Below are positions 55,816 through 64,000 of a stretch of DNA of 64,000 nt, piece after piece. The stretch spans positions 62,001 to 126,000 of the forward strand of contig CAYQDB010000007.1 in the NCBI GenBank assembly GCA_964416195.1. Direction: 5' to 3'. Made by a program: the position numbers and the translations under genes. Positions within the stretch are counted from its first letter, which is position 1, and each line of letters starts with the position of its first letter. This DNA is from CAYQDB01 sp964416195 (lineage in GTDB: Bacteria > Zixibacteria > MSB-5A5 > GN15 > FEB-12). The notes beneath the pieces are model-generated. The model worked only from the letters and a program-made list of their open reading frames with translations. It had not been told where the DNA came from and did no database searches.

Positions 55816-58800
55816 TTGAAAATTCAACGGTATTTCACCCGTGAGAATGAGTCACCATATAGCGATATAGAATTCATTGCCCGGTCCTCGGAGATAAAAA
55901 ATCCGGACGGTTCGACTGTCTTTAAACAGGAGGGCATCCAGGTACCGCGTCAGTGGTCACAGGTGGCGGTGGACATACTAGCGCAAAAGTATTTCCGCAA
56001 GGCCGGAGTTCCCAAAACCGACAGTAAAGGCAATGTTGTAAGCGATGCCGAGGGAAATCCGGTGTATGGAGGCGAGACAGACTCGCGGCAGGTTTTCCAC
56101 CGGCTGGCCGGCTGCTGGCGGCACTGGGGAGAGAAATACGGATATTTCGACAGCACCCGTGATGCGCAAGCATTCTATGACGAGATGTGCTACATGCTGG
56201 CAGCGCAGATTGTCGCTCCCAATTCACCGCAGTGGTTTAACACCGGCCTTCACTATGCTTATGGCATTGCGGGGACGCCGCAAGGGCATTACTACATTGA
56301 CCCGGCTAATCACACTCTCACCGAGACTAAGAACGCCTATGAACGTCCCCAGCCGCACGCCTGCTTCATCCAGTCGGTAGCCGATGACCTTGTTAATGAT
56401 GGGGGCATCATGGACCTCTGGCGTCGAGAGGCGCGTCTGTTTAAGTATGGTTCCGGCAGCGGGACGAATTTCTCCAACATCCGCGGGGCCAACGAATCTC
56501 TTTCAGGTGGCGGCAGGTCTTCAGGTTTGATGTCGTTTCTTCGTATCGGCGACCGGGCTGCGGGGGCCATCAAATCCGGCGGAACCACCCGGCGGGCGGC
56601 CAAAATGGTCTGTCTGGACCTGGATCATCCGGATATTGAGGAGTTCATCGACTGGAAAGTTGTCGAGGAGCAGAAAGTTGCCGCCATGGTCGCCGGCTCG
56701 AAGGTAATAACCTATCATCTGCAGGAGATCGTCAAAGCGGCACAAGTCTCCGGCACCAACGGCGATACAGTTATCGAGACAGACCTGGCTAAAAATGCTG
56801 CTTTGAAAGAGGCTGTGCGCAATGCCCGGCATATGGCGGTGCCTCCTGTTTACATTAAAAAGGTTCTTGACTTGGCGGCTCAGGGGATAACGGAGATTGA
56901 TTTTATTGACCTGAACACTGACTGGGAAAGCAATGCCTATATGACGGTCTCCGGTCAGAACTCCAATAACTCCGTGCGTATCTCTAACAGATTCTTTGAG
57001 AAAGTGAAAGCGGGTGAGGAGTGGGAGCTCGTCCGGCGTACTGACGGTAAGACCGCTCGGACAATCCCGGCATCAAAGTTGTGGGAGAAGATCTGCTACT
57101 CGGCCTGGGCTTGTGCCGACCCCGGGGTGCAGTTTGATACGACCATCAATGAGTGGCACACCTGTCCGGAGGATGGACGCATCAACTCCTCGAATCCCTG
57201 TTCGGAGTACATGTTCCTGGACGACACCGCCTGCAATCTGGCGTCGATAAACGTGGCGAAGTTCCTCAGAGATGACGGAAGCCTTGACATTGAAGGTTAC
57301 CTGCATGCCATACGCCTCTGGACGGTCGCTCTTGAGATATCTGTGTTGATGGCTTCTTATCCATCGCCCACGATTGCACAGAAGAGCTATGAGTTCCGCA
57401 CGCTGGGACTGGGATTTGCCAATTTTGGAACGCTTTTGATGTGTCAGGGGATTCCGTACGACTCAGCCGAGGGGTACACCTGGGCTGCGGCGCTTAGCGC
57501 TCTGCTGAGTGGTCAGGCGTATGTGACTTCCGCTGAAATGGCCCGTGAGCACGGCCCCTTTCCGGCCTTCTATCACAATCGTGACCATATGCTGAGGGTG
57601 ATCCGGAATCATCGCCGGGCCGCCAATAATGCGGATAAGTCGGAATATGAAGGTTTGACCACCAAACCGATGGGACTGAACCCCAACTACCTGCCGGAAG
57701 AAATCGTGAAGTCTGTCCAACAGGTCTGGGACGAAGCGCTGGAGCTTGGAGAGACTCATGGCTACCGCAATGCTCAGGTCTCGGTGATAGCTCCGACGGG
57801 GACAATCGGTCTGGTGATGGACTGCGATACCACAGGTATCGAACCTGATTTTGCCCTGGTTAAGTTCAAGAAGTTGGCCGGGGGTGGCTATTTCAAAATC
57901 ATTAACAACTCGGTCCCGGTGGCGCTAAAGAAACTTGGCTACTCGCCCGAGGAGATCAACGATATTATTCTCTATGCTACCGGTCGCAAGACGCTCAAGC
58001 AGGCTCCGTACATAAATCATGAATCTCTGAAAGCCAGGGGATTCGGTGATGCGGAGCTTGACAAGGTGGAGGCGAGTCTTGAGAACGTTTTTGATATTTC
58101 ATTCGCCTTCAACAAGTACACGCTGGGCGAGGATTTCTTGAAAGACTCGCTGGGCCTTTCTGCTGAGACAATTGACGCCTGGGATTTCAACCTCCTGCGG
58201 GAATTGGGCTTCACCAAGGAGCAGATGGAGGCCGCCAATGAATACTGCTGTGGCACTATGACTGTAGAGGGGGCGGCACATCTCGATGAAAAGCATCTGC
58301 CCGTTTTCGACTGTGCCAATCGTTGCGGCAAGAAGGGTCGGCGCTTTATTCCGTTTGAGGCGCATATCAGGATGATGGGAGCCGCTCAGCCGTTTGTCTC
58401 GGGAGCTATCTCCAAGACTATCAATATGCCGGCGGAGGCTGGTATCGACGATGTGAAACGGGCGTACCGTCTCGCTTGGGAATCAATGAACAAGGCCATT
58501 GCCGTATACCGGGATGGGTCCAAGCTGAGCCAGCCGCTGACCTCGGCATTGTTTGACGAGGACGAAGAGAGCGAAGGGCTTTCGGTGAGCGTTGTGTCGC
58601 AAAAGATGGCCGAAAAGCTGGTGTACCGCTATATCGCCAAACGGCGCAAATTGCCCTATCGCCGGGGAGGCTATACGCAGAAGGCGGTTGTTGGAGGGCA
58701 CAAGATTTATCTTCGCACCGGTGAGTATTCTGACGGCACACTGGGAGAGATATTCCTCGATATGCATCGTGAGGGTGCGGCCTTCCGCTCTCTGATGAAC

Positions 58801-59499
58801 AGCTTCGCCATTGCCATATCGCTGGGGTTGCAGCACGGCGTGCCGCTTGAGGAGTATGTCGAGGCTTTTCTGTTCAGCCGCTTTGAGCCGAATGGGTTCG
58901 TGCAGGGAAATGGGTCGATAAAAAGAGCAACGTCGATCATAGATTACATCTTTAGAGAACTTGCTATCACTTATCTGGACCGTAACGACTTGGCACATGT
59001 ATCCACGGACGATCTGCGCGGGGACACCCTCGGTGTGCCGGCGGGGGAATCGACCGAGTTTGAGTCCGAGGAACCGGCAAAGCCGCTTGGGTCGGAGCAC
59101 GTCACAGCGGGAAATCGTATTGTTAACGACATTCACACCGCCCATCTCAATGTGCAACACGAACACGGTGGCAACGGCAACGGTAACGGCAACGCCAGAA
59201 CGGGACACTCAAGAGGTAATGGGAATGGTCAACCCGTCTGGGCCGGACCTGAACGGCCGCTGGAGAGTAAGACTGCAACTTCGGAATCTGAGGCGTCGGA
59301 GAGGGCGCTTGAGTATGTCGCTGCGCCGGCTGGAACGAGTGACAGAGAGAGCAGCCGCAGACTACAGCACGAGATTAGAACGGCGCGCCTGAAGGGATAC
59401 GAGGGGGACATGTGCCAGGAATGCGGGCAGTTCACGATGGTCCGCAATGGCACCTGTCTGAAGTGTGATACGTGCGGCGCCACCAGCGGCTGCAGCTAA
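55816..59499 (+). CDS. nrdJ: Class II (B12-dependent) ribonucleotide reductase NrdJ
   Basis: This 1227-residue enzyme reduces ribonucleotides using adenosylcobalamin. It carries NSPQWFNTGLHYAYGI, KYGSGSGTNFSNIRG, GGTTRRAAKMVCLDLDHPDI, NPCSEYMFLDDTACNLASIN (active-site Cys region) and APTGTIGLVMDCDTTGIEPD. The C-terminal part has a TSCPD-like region (AVVGGHKIYLRTGEYSDGTL) and a zinc/redox Cys tail (MCQECGQF...CLKCDTCGA). No intein is present. It begins with TTG at 55816, preceded by AGGAGGT with ideal spacing. Two NrdR boxes lie ~200 bases upstream, so expression should fall when dATP is abundant. A Gly/Asn-rich linker (NGNGNGNARTG) joins the last domains. Confidence 0.95.
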   Translation: MKIQRYFTRENESPYSDIEFIARSSEIKNPDGSTVFKQEGIQVPRQWSQVAVDILAQKYFRKAGVPKTDSKGNVVSDAEGNPVYGGETDSRQVFHRLAGCWRHWGEKYGYFDSTRDAQAFYDEMCYMLAAQIVAPNSPQWFNTGLHYAYGIAGTPQGHYYIDPANHTLTETKNAYERPQPHACFIQSVADDLVNDGGIMDLWRREARLFKYGSGSGTNFSNIRGANESLSGGGRSSGLMSFLRIGDRAAGAIKSGGTTRRAAKMVCLDLDHPDIEEFIDWKVVEEQKVAAMVAGSKVITYHLQEIVKAAQVSGTNGDTVIETDLAKNAALKEAVRNARHMAVPPVYIKKVLDLAAQGITEIDFIDLNTDWESNAYMTVSGQNSNNSVRISNRFFEKVKAGEEWELVRRTDGKTARTIPASKLWEKICYSAWACADPGVQFDTTINEWHTCPEDGRINSSNPCSEYMFLDDTACNLASINVAKFLRDDGSLDIEGYLHAIRLWTVALEISVLMASYPSPTIAQKSYEFRTLGLGFANFGTLLMCQGIPYDSAEGYTWAAALSALLSGQAYVTSAEMAREHGPFPAFYHNRDHMLRVIRNHRRAANNADKSEYEGLTTKPMGLNPNYLPEEIVKSVQQVWDEALELGETHGYRNAQVSVIAPTGTIGLVMDCDTTGIEPDFALVKFKKLAGGGYFKIINNSVPVALKKLGYSPEEINDIILYATGRKTLKQAPYINHESLKARGFGDAELDKVEASLENVFDISFAFNKYTLGEDFLKDSLGLSAETIDAWDFNLLRELGFTKEQMEAANEYCCGTMTVEGAAHLDEKHLPVFDCANRCGKKGRRFIPFEAHIRMMGAAQPFVSGAISKTINMPAEAGIDDVKRAYRLAWESMNKAIAVYRDGSKLSQPLTSALFDEDEESEGLSVSVVSQKMAEKLVYRYIAKRRKLPYRRGGYTQKAVVGGHKIYLRTGEYSDGTLGEIFLDMHREGAAFRSLMNSFAIAISLGLQHGVPLEEYVEAFLFSRFEPNGFVQGNGSIKRATSIIDYIFRELAITYLDRNDLAHVSTDDLRGDTLGVPAGESTEFESEEPAKPLGSEHVTAGNRIVNDIHTAHLNVQHEHGGNGNGNGNARTGHSRGNGNGQPVWAGPERPLESKTATSESEASERALEYVAAPAGTSDRESSRRLQHEIRTARLKGYEGDMCQECGQFTMVRNGTCLKCDTCGATSGCS

Positions 59500-59539
59500 T
59501 TCGTGGACGATAGAAATCCTCTTCAGGGACGAAGGGAAA

Positions 59540-59569
59540 GGGCCCTGGGTCGGCGACGGCTCGGGGCCC
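59540..59569 (+). terminator. GC-rich hairpin after nrdJ, possible terminator
   Basis: GGGCCC (59540-59545) and GGGCCC (59564-59569) form the outer stem, with partial GC pairing inside. No T tract follows, so it is a weak terminator candidate or a 3'-end stabilising structure. Confidence 0.4.
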
Positions 59570-59622
59570 AAAGGTTATAGAAGAGTAGTGATCGAAGGAC
59601 CGTAACAAAGACTAATCACGCA

Positions 59623-61263
59623 ATGGCACGACTTGAGAAAATACACATAGAAAACTACCGATCAATAAAAGGACCACTCAAGATTGATTTTCCGTTAGGT
59701 GCACCTCTTGTTCTCATTGGTGAAAATAACACCGGAAAGTCAAACATTGTTCGAGCGGTCAATTTGGTACTTGGTCAATTCTGGCCTGGGAATCACGATC
59801 CGGAGGATCACGAGTTCTATAACAGAAGCCGGTCCAAAGACATTCGCATCACGCTTAGCTTTGCAAAGGATTGTCAGTTCGGACGATATAACACTGTCTT
59901 CTGGAAGTATGATGCAGATGCGAAGGAGGTTATCTTTGGGGGGTATCCACCGCTCTACCCTGGTAAAAAATGGGGTTTCATATCCAATGAGGATCGAGAT
60001 TCATGTGTCTGCATACTGATAGATGCTGACAGAGAACTACGTCATCAACTAAGCTATAGATCAAAATACACGCTGTTGAGTCGCTTGATGCAGCGTTTCC
60101 ACAAGGCTCTGCTTGACGATGAAGTAACAAAAACTCAAATCGAGGAGCTATTTGAGGATATCAAGGCGAAGTTCTATCAGATTCCCAGTTTTAAGGATTT
60201 CGCAGATCGGTTAAAGGGTCAACTCAGCGATTTCGTGAGCACCATGACTCACAGTTTAGAGGTCGATTTCGAAGCATACAACCCTGTAAACTTCTTTCAT
60301 GCTCTTAGACTTCAAGCCACAGAGGGCGGACATACGCGGACGCTTGAAGAAATGGGAACAGGCGAGCAACAGGTGCTTGCTCTTTCTTTTGCCTTCGCAT
60401 ACGCCAAGGCATTTCATGGAGGTCTCTTACTTGCAGTGGAGGAGCCGGAGGCACACTTACATCCTCTCGCACAGGAATGGTTGTGTCACTGTCTTAATGA
60501 AATGGCACAGAGTGGCCTGCAAATGCTGCTGACCTCGCATTCCCCACATTTCGTGGACATCATGAATATTGATGGTTTGGTTTTAGTGCGAAAGGCTTCT
60601 ACAGGTACAGTTGCAGTACAGAAAACGACACAAGATCTCGTCAATAAGTGCATTGAAACCGGCGTCCCGAGTGAAAAGGTGGCTGCTGATAACATTAGAC
60701 CATTCTACCGAGTCAATTCAACCGCTGATATTCTCGGTGGATTCTTCGCGACAGCTATCGTCCTAGTTGAAGGTGAAACGGAGGCCTTATCTTTGCCAGT
60801 TCTACTGCGGCAAGTAGGTTTGAATACAAAACAAAGCGGTATTGCTGTCTTGTCGGTACGTGGCAAGGGGAATTTGGCGAAGTGGAAGAGGCTTTATGAC
60901 TGCTTTGAAATACCTACCTATCTAGTGTTTGACAACGACGGTAAAACTGACCCAGTAGGAACAAAACGACGTGACGTATTGAAGTCCTTAGGAATGAATG
61001 ATGAGCTTTCGGAAAGATATATTTCTATCGACCGATGGCACATTGACCTCGGCCTATCGATTTTTGGGACCGACTACGAAGGAGCCTTACGTAGTCATTT
61101 TAGCGAATACTCTAATCTAGAAGCAGAGGCTAGGCGGTTCGGAGCTCATAGCAAGCCCTTTATAGCACGGTGGGTAGCGGAGAAACTCGATCCAACATCT
61201 GGTGACGACGGGTGGGAAAAAATGCGAGAAATGTCAAAATACATTGAAAAGATGATTCAATGA
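59623..61263 (+). CDS. OLD-family ATP-dependent endonuclease (ATPase plus TOPRIM)
   Basis: This 546-residue protein has an ABC-type ATPase with Walker A LIGENNTGKSNIVRA (GENNTGKS at 33-40), signature EEMGTGEQQVLALS, Walker B LLLAVEEPEAHLHPLAQE and H-loop LLTSHSPHF. A C-terminal TOPRIM nuclease domain follows (IVLVEGETEALSLPVLL with E383; VFDNDGKTD with D437/D439). It stands alone without a UvrD-like helicase, which places it in the single-gene (class 1) OLD group rather than Gabija-like pairs. OLD proteins restrict phage in some hosts. It is AT-rich against nrdJ and followed by repeat-laden sequence, consistent with acquisition. Confidence 0.88.
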   Translation: MARLEKIHIENYRSIKGPLKIDFPLGAPLVLIGENNTGKSNIVRAVNLVLGQFWPGNHDPEDHEFYNRSRSKDIRITLSFAKDCQFGRYNTVFWKYDADAKEVIFGGYPPLYPGKKWGFISNEDRDSCVCILIDADRELRHQLSYRSKYTLLSRLMQRFHKALLDDEVTKTQIEELFEDIKAKFYQIPSFKDFADRLKGQLSDFVSTMTHSLEVDFEAYNPVNFFHALRLQATEGGHTRTLEEMGTGEQQVLALSFAFAYAKAFHGGLLLAVEEPEAHLHPLAQEWLCHCLNEMAQSGLQMLLTSHSPHFVDIMNIDGLVLVRKASTGTVAVQKTTQDLVNKCIETGVPSEKVAADNIRPFYRVNSTADILGGFFATAIVLVEGETEALSLPVLLRQVGLNTKQSGIAVLSVRGKGNLAKWKRLYDCFEIPTYLVFDNDGKTDPVGTKRRDVLKSLGMNDELSERYISIDRWHIDLGLSIFGTDYEGALRSHFSEYSNLEAEARRFGAHSKPFIARWVAEKLDPTSGDDGWEKMREMSKYIEKMIQ

Positions 61264-61386
61264 AGAGGCAGTTGAGTAGGTCAGGAGGCTTGTCCTCCTG
61301 ACAAAATAAAACAGTGTCAGGTCCACAAGGGACCTGACCTACTCGGATATTATTCGTATCATTGTACAAATCTGAATTACGATGCA

Positions 61387-61414
61387 TGGCAACCATAAAC
61401 TTGTTTGGGGTTGA
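61387..61414. repeat. 28-bp direct repeat, left copy
   Basis: TGGCAACCATAAACTTGTTT followed by GGGGTTGA. It recurs at about 61801-61828 with one or two differences; the pair encloses an R1 repeat and a small membrane-protein gene. Confidence 0.8.
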
Positions 61415-61429
61415 ACTGTAAGTAAAATG

Positions 61430-61529
61430 AGGTCGCTATTCTCTAACTCCGCGTAGCGGCGGGCTTTATGTCCGCCGTTAATCGGTGGGAGACAAGCCCC
61501 CACCCTACGTGAGACAAGACAGTTACCTT
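61430..61529. repeat. R1 repeat, long form (second)
   Basis: AGGTCGCTATTCTCTAACTC, GCGTAGCGGCGGGCTTTATG, TCCGCCGT, GGGAGACAAGCCCCC and AGTTACCTT match the copy at 27928-28034 end to end apart from a central insertion there. Confidence 0.85.
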
Positions 61530-61563
61530 TTGAGACAGTCCCGCTGGGTGGGGTACAATGTTC

Positions 61564-61707
61564 CTAAAGTATGTCTGGCCCAATATCCAGCCCAAACGCC
61601 AGAAGCACCAGGGCACAGACTACGATCGCACCGGCCAATAGTGACAGTATGCCAATCACGCCCCAGACCGAGCTTGAGAATCCGAGAAAACCAGTCTGTT
61701 TCTCCAT
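61564..61707 (-). CDS. Small single-span membrane protein (47 residues)
   Basis: This 47-residue protein starts MEKQTGFLGFSSSVWG and has one hydrophobic helix (VIGILSLLAGAIVVCALVLL), then FGLDIGPDIL. AAGGAGG six bases before ATG 61707 is a near-perfect ribosome-binding site, the main reason to trust it. A longer in-frame extension upstream reads through repeat sequence and is rejected. The family is unknown. It sits between two copies of a 28-base direct repeat. Confidence 0.6.
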   Translation of the reverse strand: MEKQTGFLGFSSSVWGVIGILSLLAGAIVVCALVLLAFGLDIGPDIL

Positions 61708-61800
61708 AATATCCCTCCTTACCATGATTCGACTCACTTGGTTAGTACGATAGGAATCGGTCAAAGTTGCAGATACATTGCCTGTCTGTGAACGATGGGT

Positions 61801-61828
61801 GGCAACCACAAACTTGTTTGGGGTTGGC
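61801..61828. repeat. 28-bp direct repeat, right copy
   Basis: TGGCAACCACAAACTTGTTT followed by GGGGTTGG, the partner of 61387-61414. It ends 15 bases from the stop codon of the glycosyltransferase gene. Confidence 0.8.
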
Positions 61829-61842
61829 CTGATCGCAATAGG

Positions 61843-63999
61843 CTATTTGAGCAACTTTTTCAGTTCAAGTGCCGGTTTGTAGTCGGGATTGTACTGCAAG
61901 CATTGATAGATATAAGCGCTGACGCTATCTCTCGGGGAACCGCCTTCGTAGTGACCGACAGCGATCAGGTAGTATGCTTGATACAGCTTGGGGTCCCTCT
62001 TGAGCGCCCGGTACATCAGACCCATCCCATCGCTGAAGCGCTTTCTCTCCATAAGGGATAGACCCCAGTTGAAGAAGTCGCCGGCGGAGGGGTCATGTAC
62101 ATGCATCCCGCCCACAAAGAGGCTGTCGCTCATATTATACTGCTCGTGACGGGCATAGAAGGCTGCCGACTTGAAATAGGCTCTGCCCATCAGTGGTGCA
62201 ACTCTAAGGGCATTTTGGTAGGCGGCGCTCGCTGAGTCAGTGTTTCCCAGCGTTTCGTGGACATCCGCCAGGTTCAGGTAGACCTGGCCCAGTTCGTCTG
62301 GCGCAACGGCAATGGTGTCAAGCCGCTTAAGGGACAAGCGGAACAACACTGTCGCAGAATCCAGGTTGCCTCTCTGCTGTATCAGCAGGCCCAGGTTGTT
62401 GTACGTGCGACCGTATTCCGGTTTGAGCCTGATGGCCCGCATGTAGTTTCGTTCAGCTTCATCAAGTTTGCCCAGCCGGTACTGCACAAAGCCCAGATTG
62501 TTAATCAAAGATGCTGAGAGAGGATAGAACTGGTCGGCGAGCAGGTACTCTCGCTCAGCTGAGGCGTAATCCTCAAGCCGTTCATATTTAATGCCGTTGT
62601 TGAAGTGTATTTGGAACGTGTTGGTAAAGCCCTCATCGAAATAGGTGCGATTTACAAGCAATGCGGCAACGATGAAGAGCACGATCGAAAGGCCAAGTTT
62701 TTTGGACCCGATTTTTTTCAGCCCCCCGGCCAGTCGGGTAAGACCGGCGGCAGCGATTACGATCATGAACGGCAACAATGGCAGCCGATGACGTGCCGTC
62801 ACCAGGAATAGAACGATCGAGGGCGAATAGGCGACTATGAAGATATATAGCGGGAGGAGCCTCGAGAAATCATTCCGTCGAAGATAGACGCCCACAATGG
62901 TGAGCGGCAGCAGGATACCAAAAGGGAAAAATAGGGGTCTTTTCCAAACTAACAATGAAAAGAGGAGAGACTTGTTGCGCTGGTCGTAGATATCGGAATT
63001 GTCGCTGTTTTCGAAGCCGTCGAGTAGATAGACTGTTTTCTTCCACACCAGTCCGGCGAATTTGCCGGGATTGTGAACGATGAAACTAATTGCCTTGCGG
63101 GTCCAGAAGGATGAAATCTCCGCCTCAGACAGTTCTTTCCCAGCCTCCTTTTCGGCGGCGGCCTTGGTGAGAGGTATGAATTGACGCCAGGAGATCGATT
63201 CATCCAGTTCCACCTCGGGCATAACCATCGACAGGCCGTTGGCATACTCGTTGTTACCGAGGTAGAGGTTTACCCCACCCTGCGAGGAAACGAGAATAAA
63301 ATCGCCGGTGATGATTATGTTTCTGACTATGACCGGTGTGAGTACGATAATTACTCCCGCCAATAGCGCCAGTGGTGGTTTTATGCACGTTCCGAAGCGC
63401 ACCGGTTTCTGGTGGGTCAAATAGACCCACAGCATCAAGAAGGGAATAACTAGCAACACGTTGGGTCGGGAAATGGTCGCCAGTCCGAAAAGGAGCCCTG
63501 TCACCAGCCAGGTCTTTAGTGATCCGGATTCACGGTAAGCAATTAACCTGTCCATTCCCCAGACAAGGAAAAACAGGAACAGAACAGGTATGAGGAACAT
63601 TGTTTCATAGAAGACCAGGGTGCCGTAAAAGGCGTAAATGAGTCCAGAGACAAGAGCGGCTTTTTCGCCAAATAGCCTGTCGGCAAGACGGTAGAGAAAG
63701 ATGGCTGTACCGCAGCAGAGGAAAATCTGAAGGAACTTGACCCAGAAGATAGAACTGGCAGTGATCTTTACCAGTAAGGCCAAAAAGTACGGGTAGAGCG
63801 GGGCGCGGAAGTAGGCGCCTTCTCCCCAGAAGGATTTCTGTAGAATCTCGTGTGCCCATTCCCAGTGCCATTTTTCATCGACCATCGGCACTGAGAATCC
63901 CGGCTGCTGGCTCAACTCCAGGAGGTACACCAGCCGCACCAGAAATGCCACCAGCGCAACCAACAGCGGCCATTTATATTTTTGAATGAATTCTTTCAT
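61843..63999 (-). CDS. GT39-like membrane glycosyltransferase with C-terminal TPRs
   Basis: This 718-residue protein has about ten membrane helices in residues ~1-430, beginning KWPLLVALVAFLVRLVYLLE. The GT39/PMT-like first loop carries the acidic residues MVDEKWHWEWA, then RAPLYPYFLAL and SRPNVLLVIPFLML. Such enzymes transfer sugars from polyprenyl-phosphate donors on the periplasmic side. Residues ~460-718 hold about six tetratricopeptide repeats (ASLINNLGFVQYRLGKLDEA, RTYNNLGLLIQQRGNLDSAT), which probably face the periplasm and bind protein partners. This GT39-TPR fusion is common in FCB-type bacteria. The gene starts one base from the window end; neighbours are unknown. Confidence 0.85.
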   Translation of the reverse strand: MKEFIQKYKWPLLVALVAFLVRLVYLLELSQQPGFSVPMVDEKWHWEWAHEILQKSFWGEGAYFRAPLYPYFLALLVKITASSIFWVKFLQIFLCCGTAIFLYRLADRLFGEKAALVSGLIYAFYGTLVFYETMFLIPVLFLFFLVWGMDRLIAYRESGSLKTWLVTGLLFGLATISRPNVLLVIPFLMLWVYLTHQKPVRFGTCIKPPLALLAGVIIVLTPVIVRNIIITGDFILVSSQGGVNLYLGNNEYANGLSMVMPEVELDESISWRQFIPLTKAAAEKEAGKELSEAEISSFWTRKAISFIVHNPGKFAGLVWKKTVYLLDGFENSDNSDIYDQRNKSLLFSLLVWKRPLFFPFGILLPLTIVGVYLRRNDFSRLLPLYIFIVAYSPSIVLFLVTARHRLPLLPFMIVIAAAGLTRLAGGLKKIGSKKLGLSIVLFIVAALLVNRTYFDEGFTNTFQIHFNNGIKYERLEDYASAEREYLLADQFYPLSASLINNLGFVQYRLGKLDEAERNYMRAIRLKPEYGRTYNNLGLLIQQRGNLDSATVLFRLSLKRLDTIAVAPDELGQVYLNLADVHETLGNTDSASAAYQNALRVAPLMGRAYFKSAAFYARHEQYNMSDSLFVGGMHVHDPSAGDFFNWGLSLMERKRFSDGMGLMYRALKRDPKLYQAYYLIAVGHYEGGSPRDSVSAYIYQCLQYNPDYKPALELKKLLK

Positions 64000-64000
64000 G

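Larger units (their letters stand above)
61264..61563. other. Repeat-laden non-coding region
   Basis: This 300-base stretch follows the OLD gene. It contains GTAGGTCAGGAGGCTTGTCC hairpins with a GTCAGGTCCACAAGGGACCT palindrome (~61318-61336), one arm of a 28-base direct repeat (61387-61414), and a long R1 repeat. No gene is seen. Confidence 0.65.

Noticed and set aside
59623..61263. Gabija system
   Set aside because: Only a GajA-like OLD protein is present; no UvrD/GajB-like helicase gene lies on either side.
61708..61809. N-terminal extension of the 47-residue membrane protein
   Set aside because: The extension reads through one arm of the 28-base direct repeat, while the internal ATG has a near-perfect ribosome-binding site.

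Overview
The window is a chromosomal segment from an uncultured Gram-negative bacterium of roughly 50-55 % GC. It carries the replication initiation genes dnaA, dnaN and recF. Several features suggest the FCB superphylum (for example Zixibacteria-like lineages): secreted proteins ending in a FlgD-like 'FPNPY' domain, an MglA/roadblock cluster joined to type IV pilus motor genes, a B12-dependent ribonucleotide reductase, and many short palindromic intergenic repeats. No 16S rRNA is present, so this placement is an inference. A 100-N assembly gap lies inside one repeat cluster (11751-11850).

Layout. 1-1289: 5' part of purL (minus). 1567-7052: a large secreted protein, a tRNA-Leu, and an M1-like peptidase bracketed by 83-bp direct repeats. 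7237-10299: a MEMO/AMMECR1 fusion and an nfeD-stomatin pair. 10535-12003: a methyltransferase and a repeat cluster with the gap. 12004-23502: a long minus-strand cluster in the order DUF4388 protein, small membrane protein, TPR-roadblock, membrane-roadblock, MglB-like, MglA, roadblock, pilB, pilT, pilC, PilS-like kinase. 23605-27464: comEC and murJ, overlapping by ATGA. 27529-28985: rpsT, a repeat, and a metallopeptidase-like gene. 29051-31842: a substrate-binding-protein/TolC fusion and a degenerate receiver domain. 32023-34908: rex (with a Rex-type operator), alr, and divergent yggS. 35271-46842 (mostly plus): divIVA, purine nucleoside phosphorylase, a REP-associated transposase (RAYT) surrounded by its putative REP palindromes, a flavin reductase, pepF, ileS, a DksA/TraR-like gene, lspA and mrp. 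46843-54979: putative oriC, dnaA, dnaN, an unrecognised three-gene cassette (helical protein, HEXXH-like protein with the second His lost, dCTP deaminase-like protein), recF and an orphan ABC ATPase. 55080-59499: a candidate small RNA on the minus strand, then nrdJ behind two NrdR-like boxes. 59623-63999: an OLD-family nuclease, a 47-residue membrane protein, and a GT39-like glycosyltransferase with TPRs.

How the genes fit together. The 12-23.5 kb cluster is best read as a surface-motility module: pilus extension, retraction and platform proteins (PilB, PilT, PilC), a Ras-like polarity switch (MglA), and four roadblock proteins of different architecture that could act as MglA regulators or scaffolds. 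No pilin or secretin gene is in view, so the rest of the pilus is encoded elsewhere. The dnaA-recF region is a replication-start neighbourhood interrupted by the unknown cassette. The most promising candidates for undescribed biology are the multi-roadblock MglA module, the dnaN-recF cassette, the SBP-TolC fusion, the RAYT/REP system and the minus-strand small RNA. All calls come from reading the sequence without database searches.
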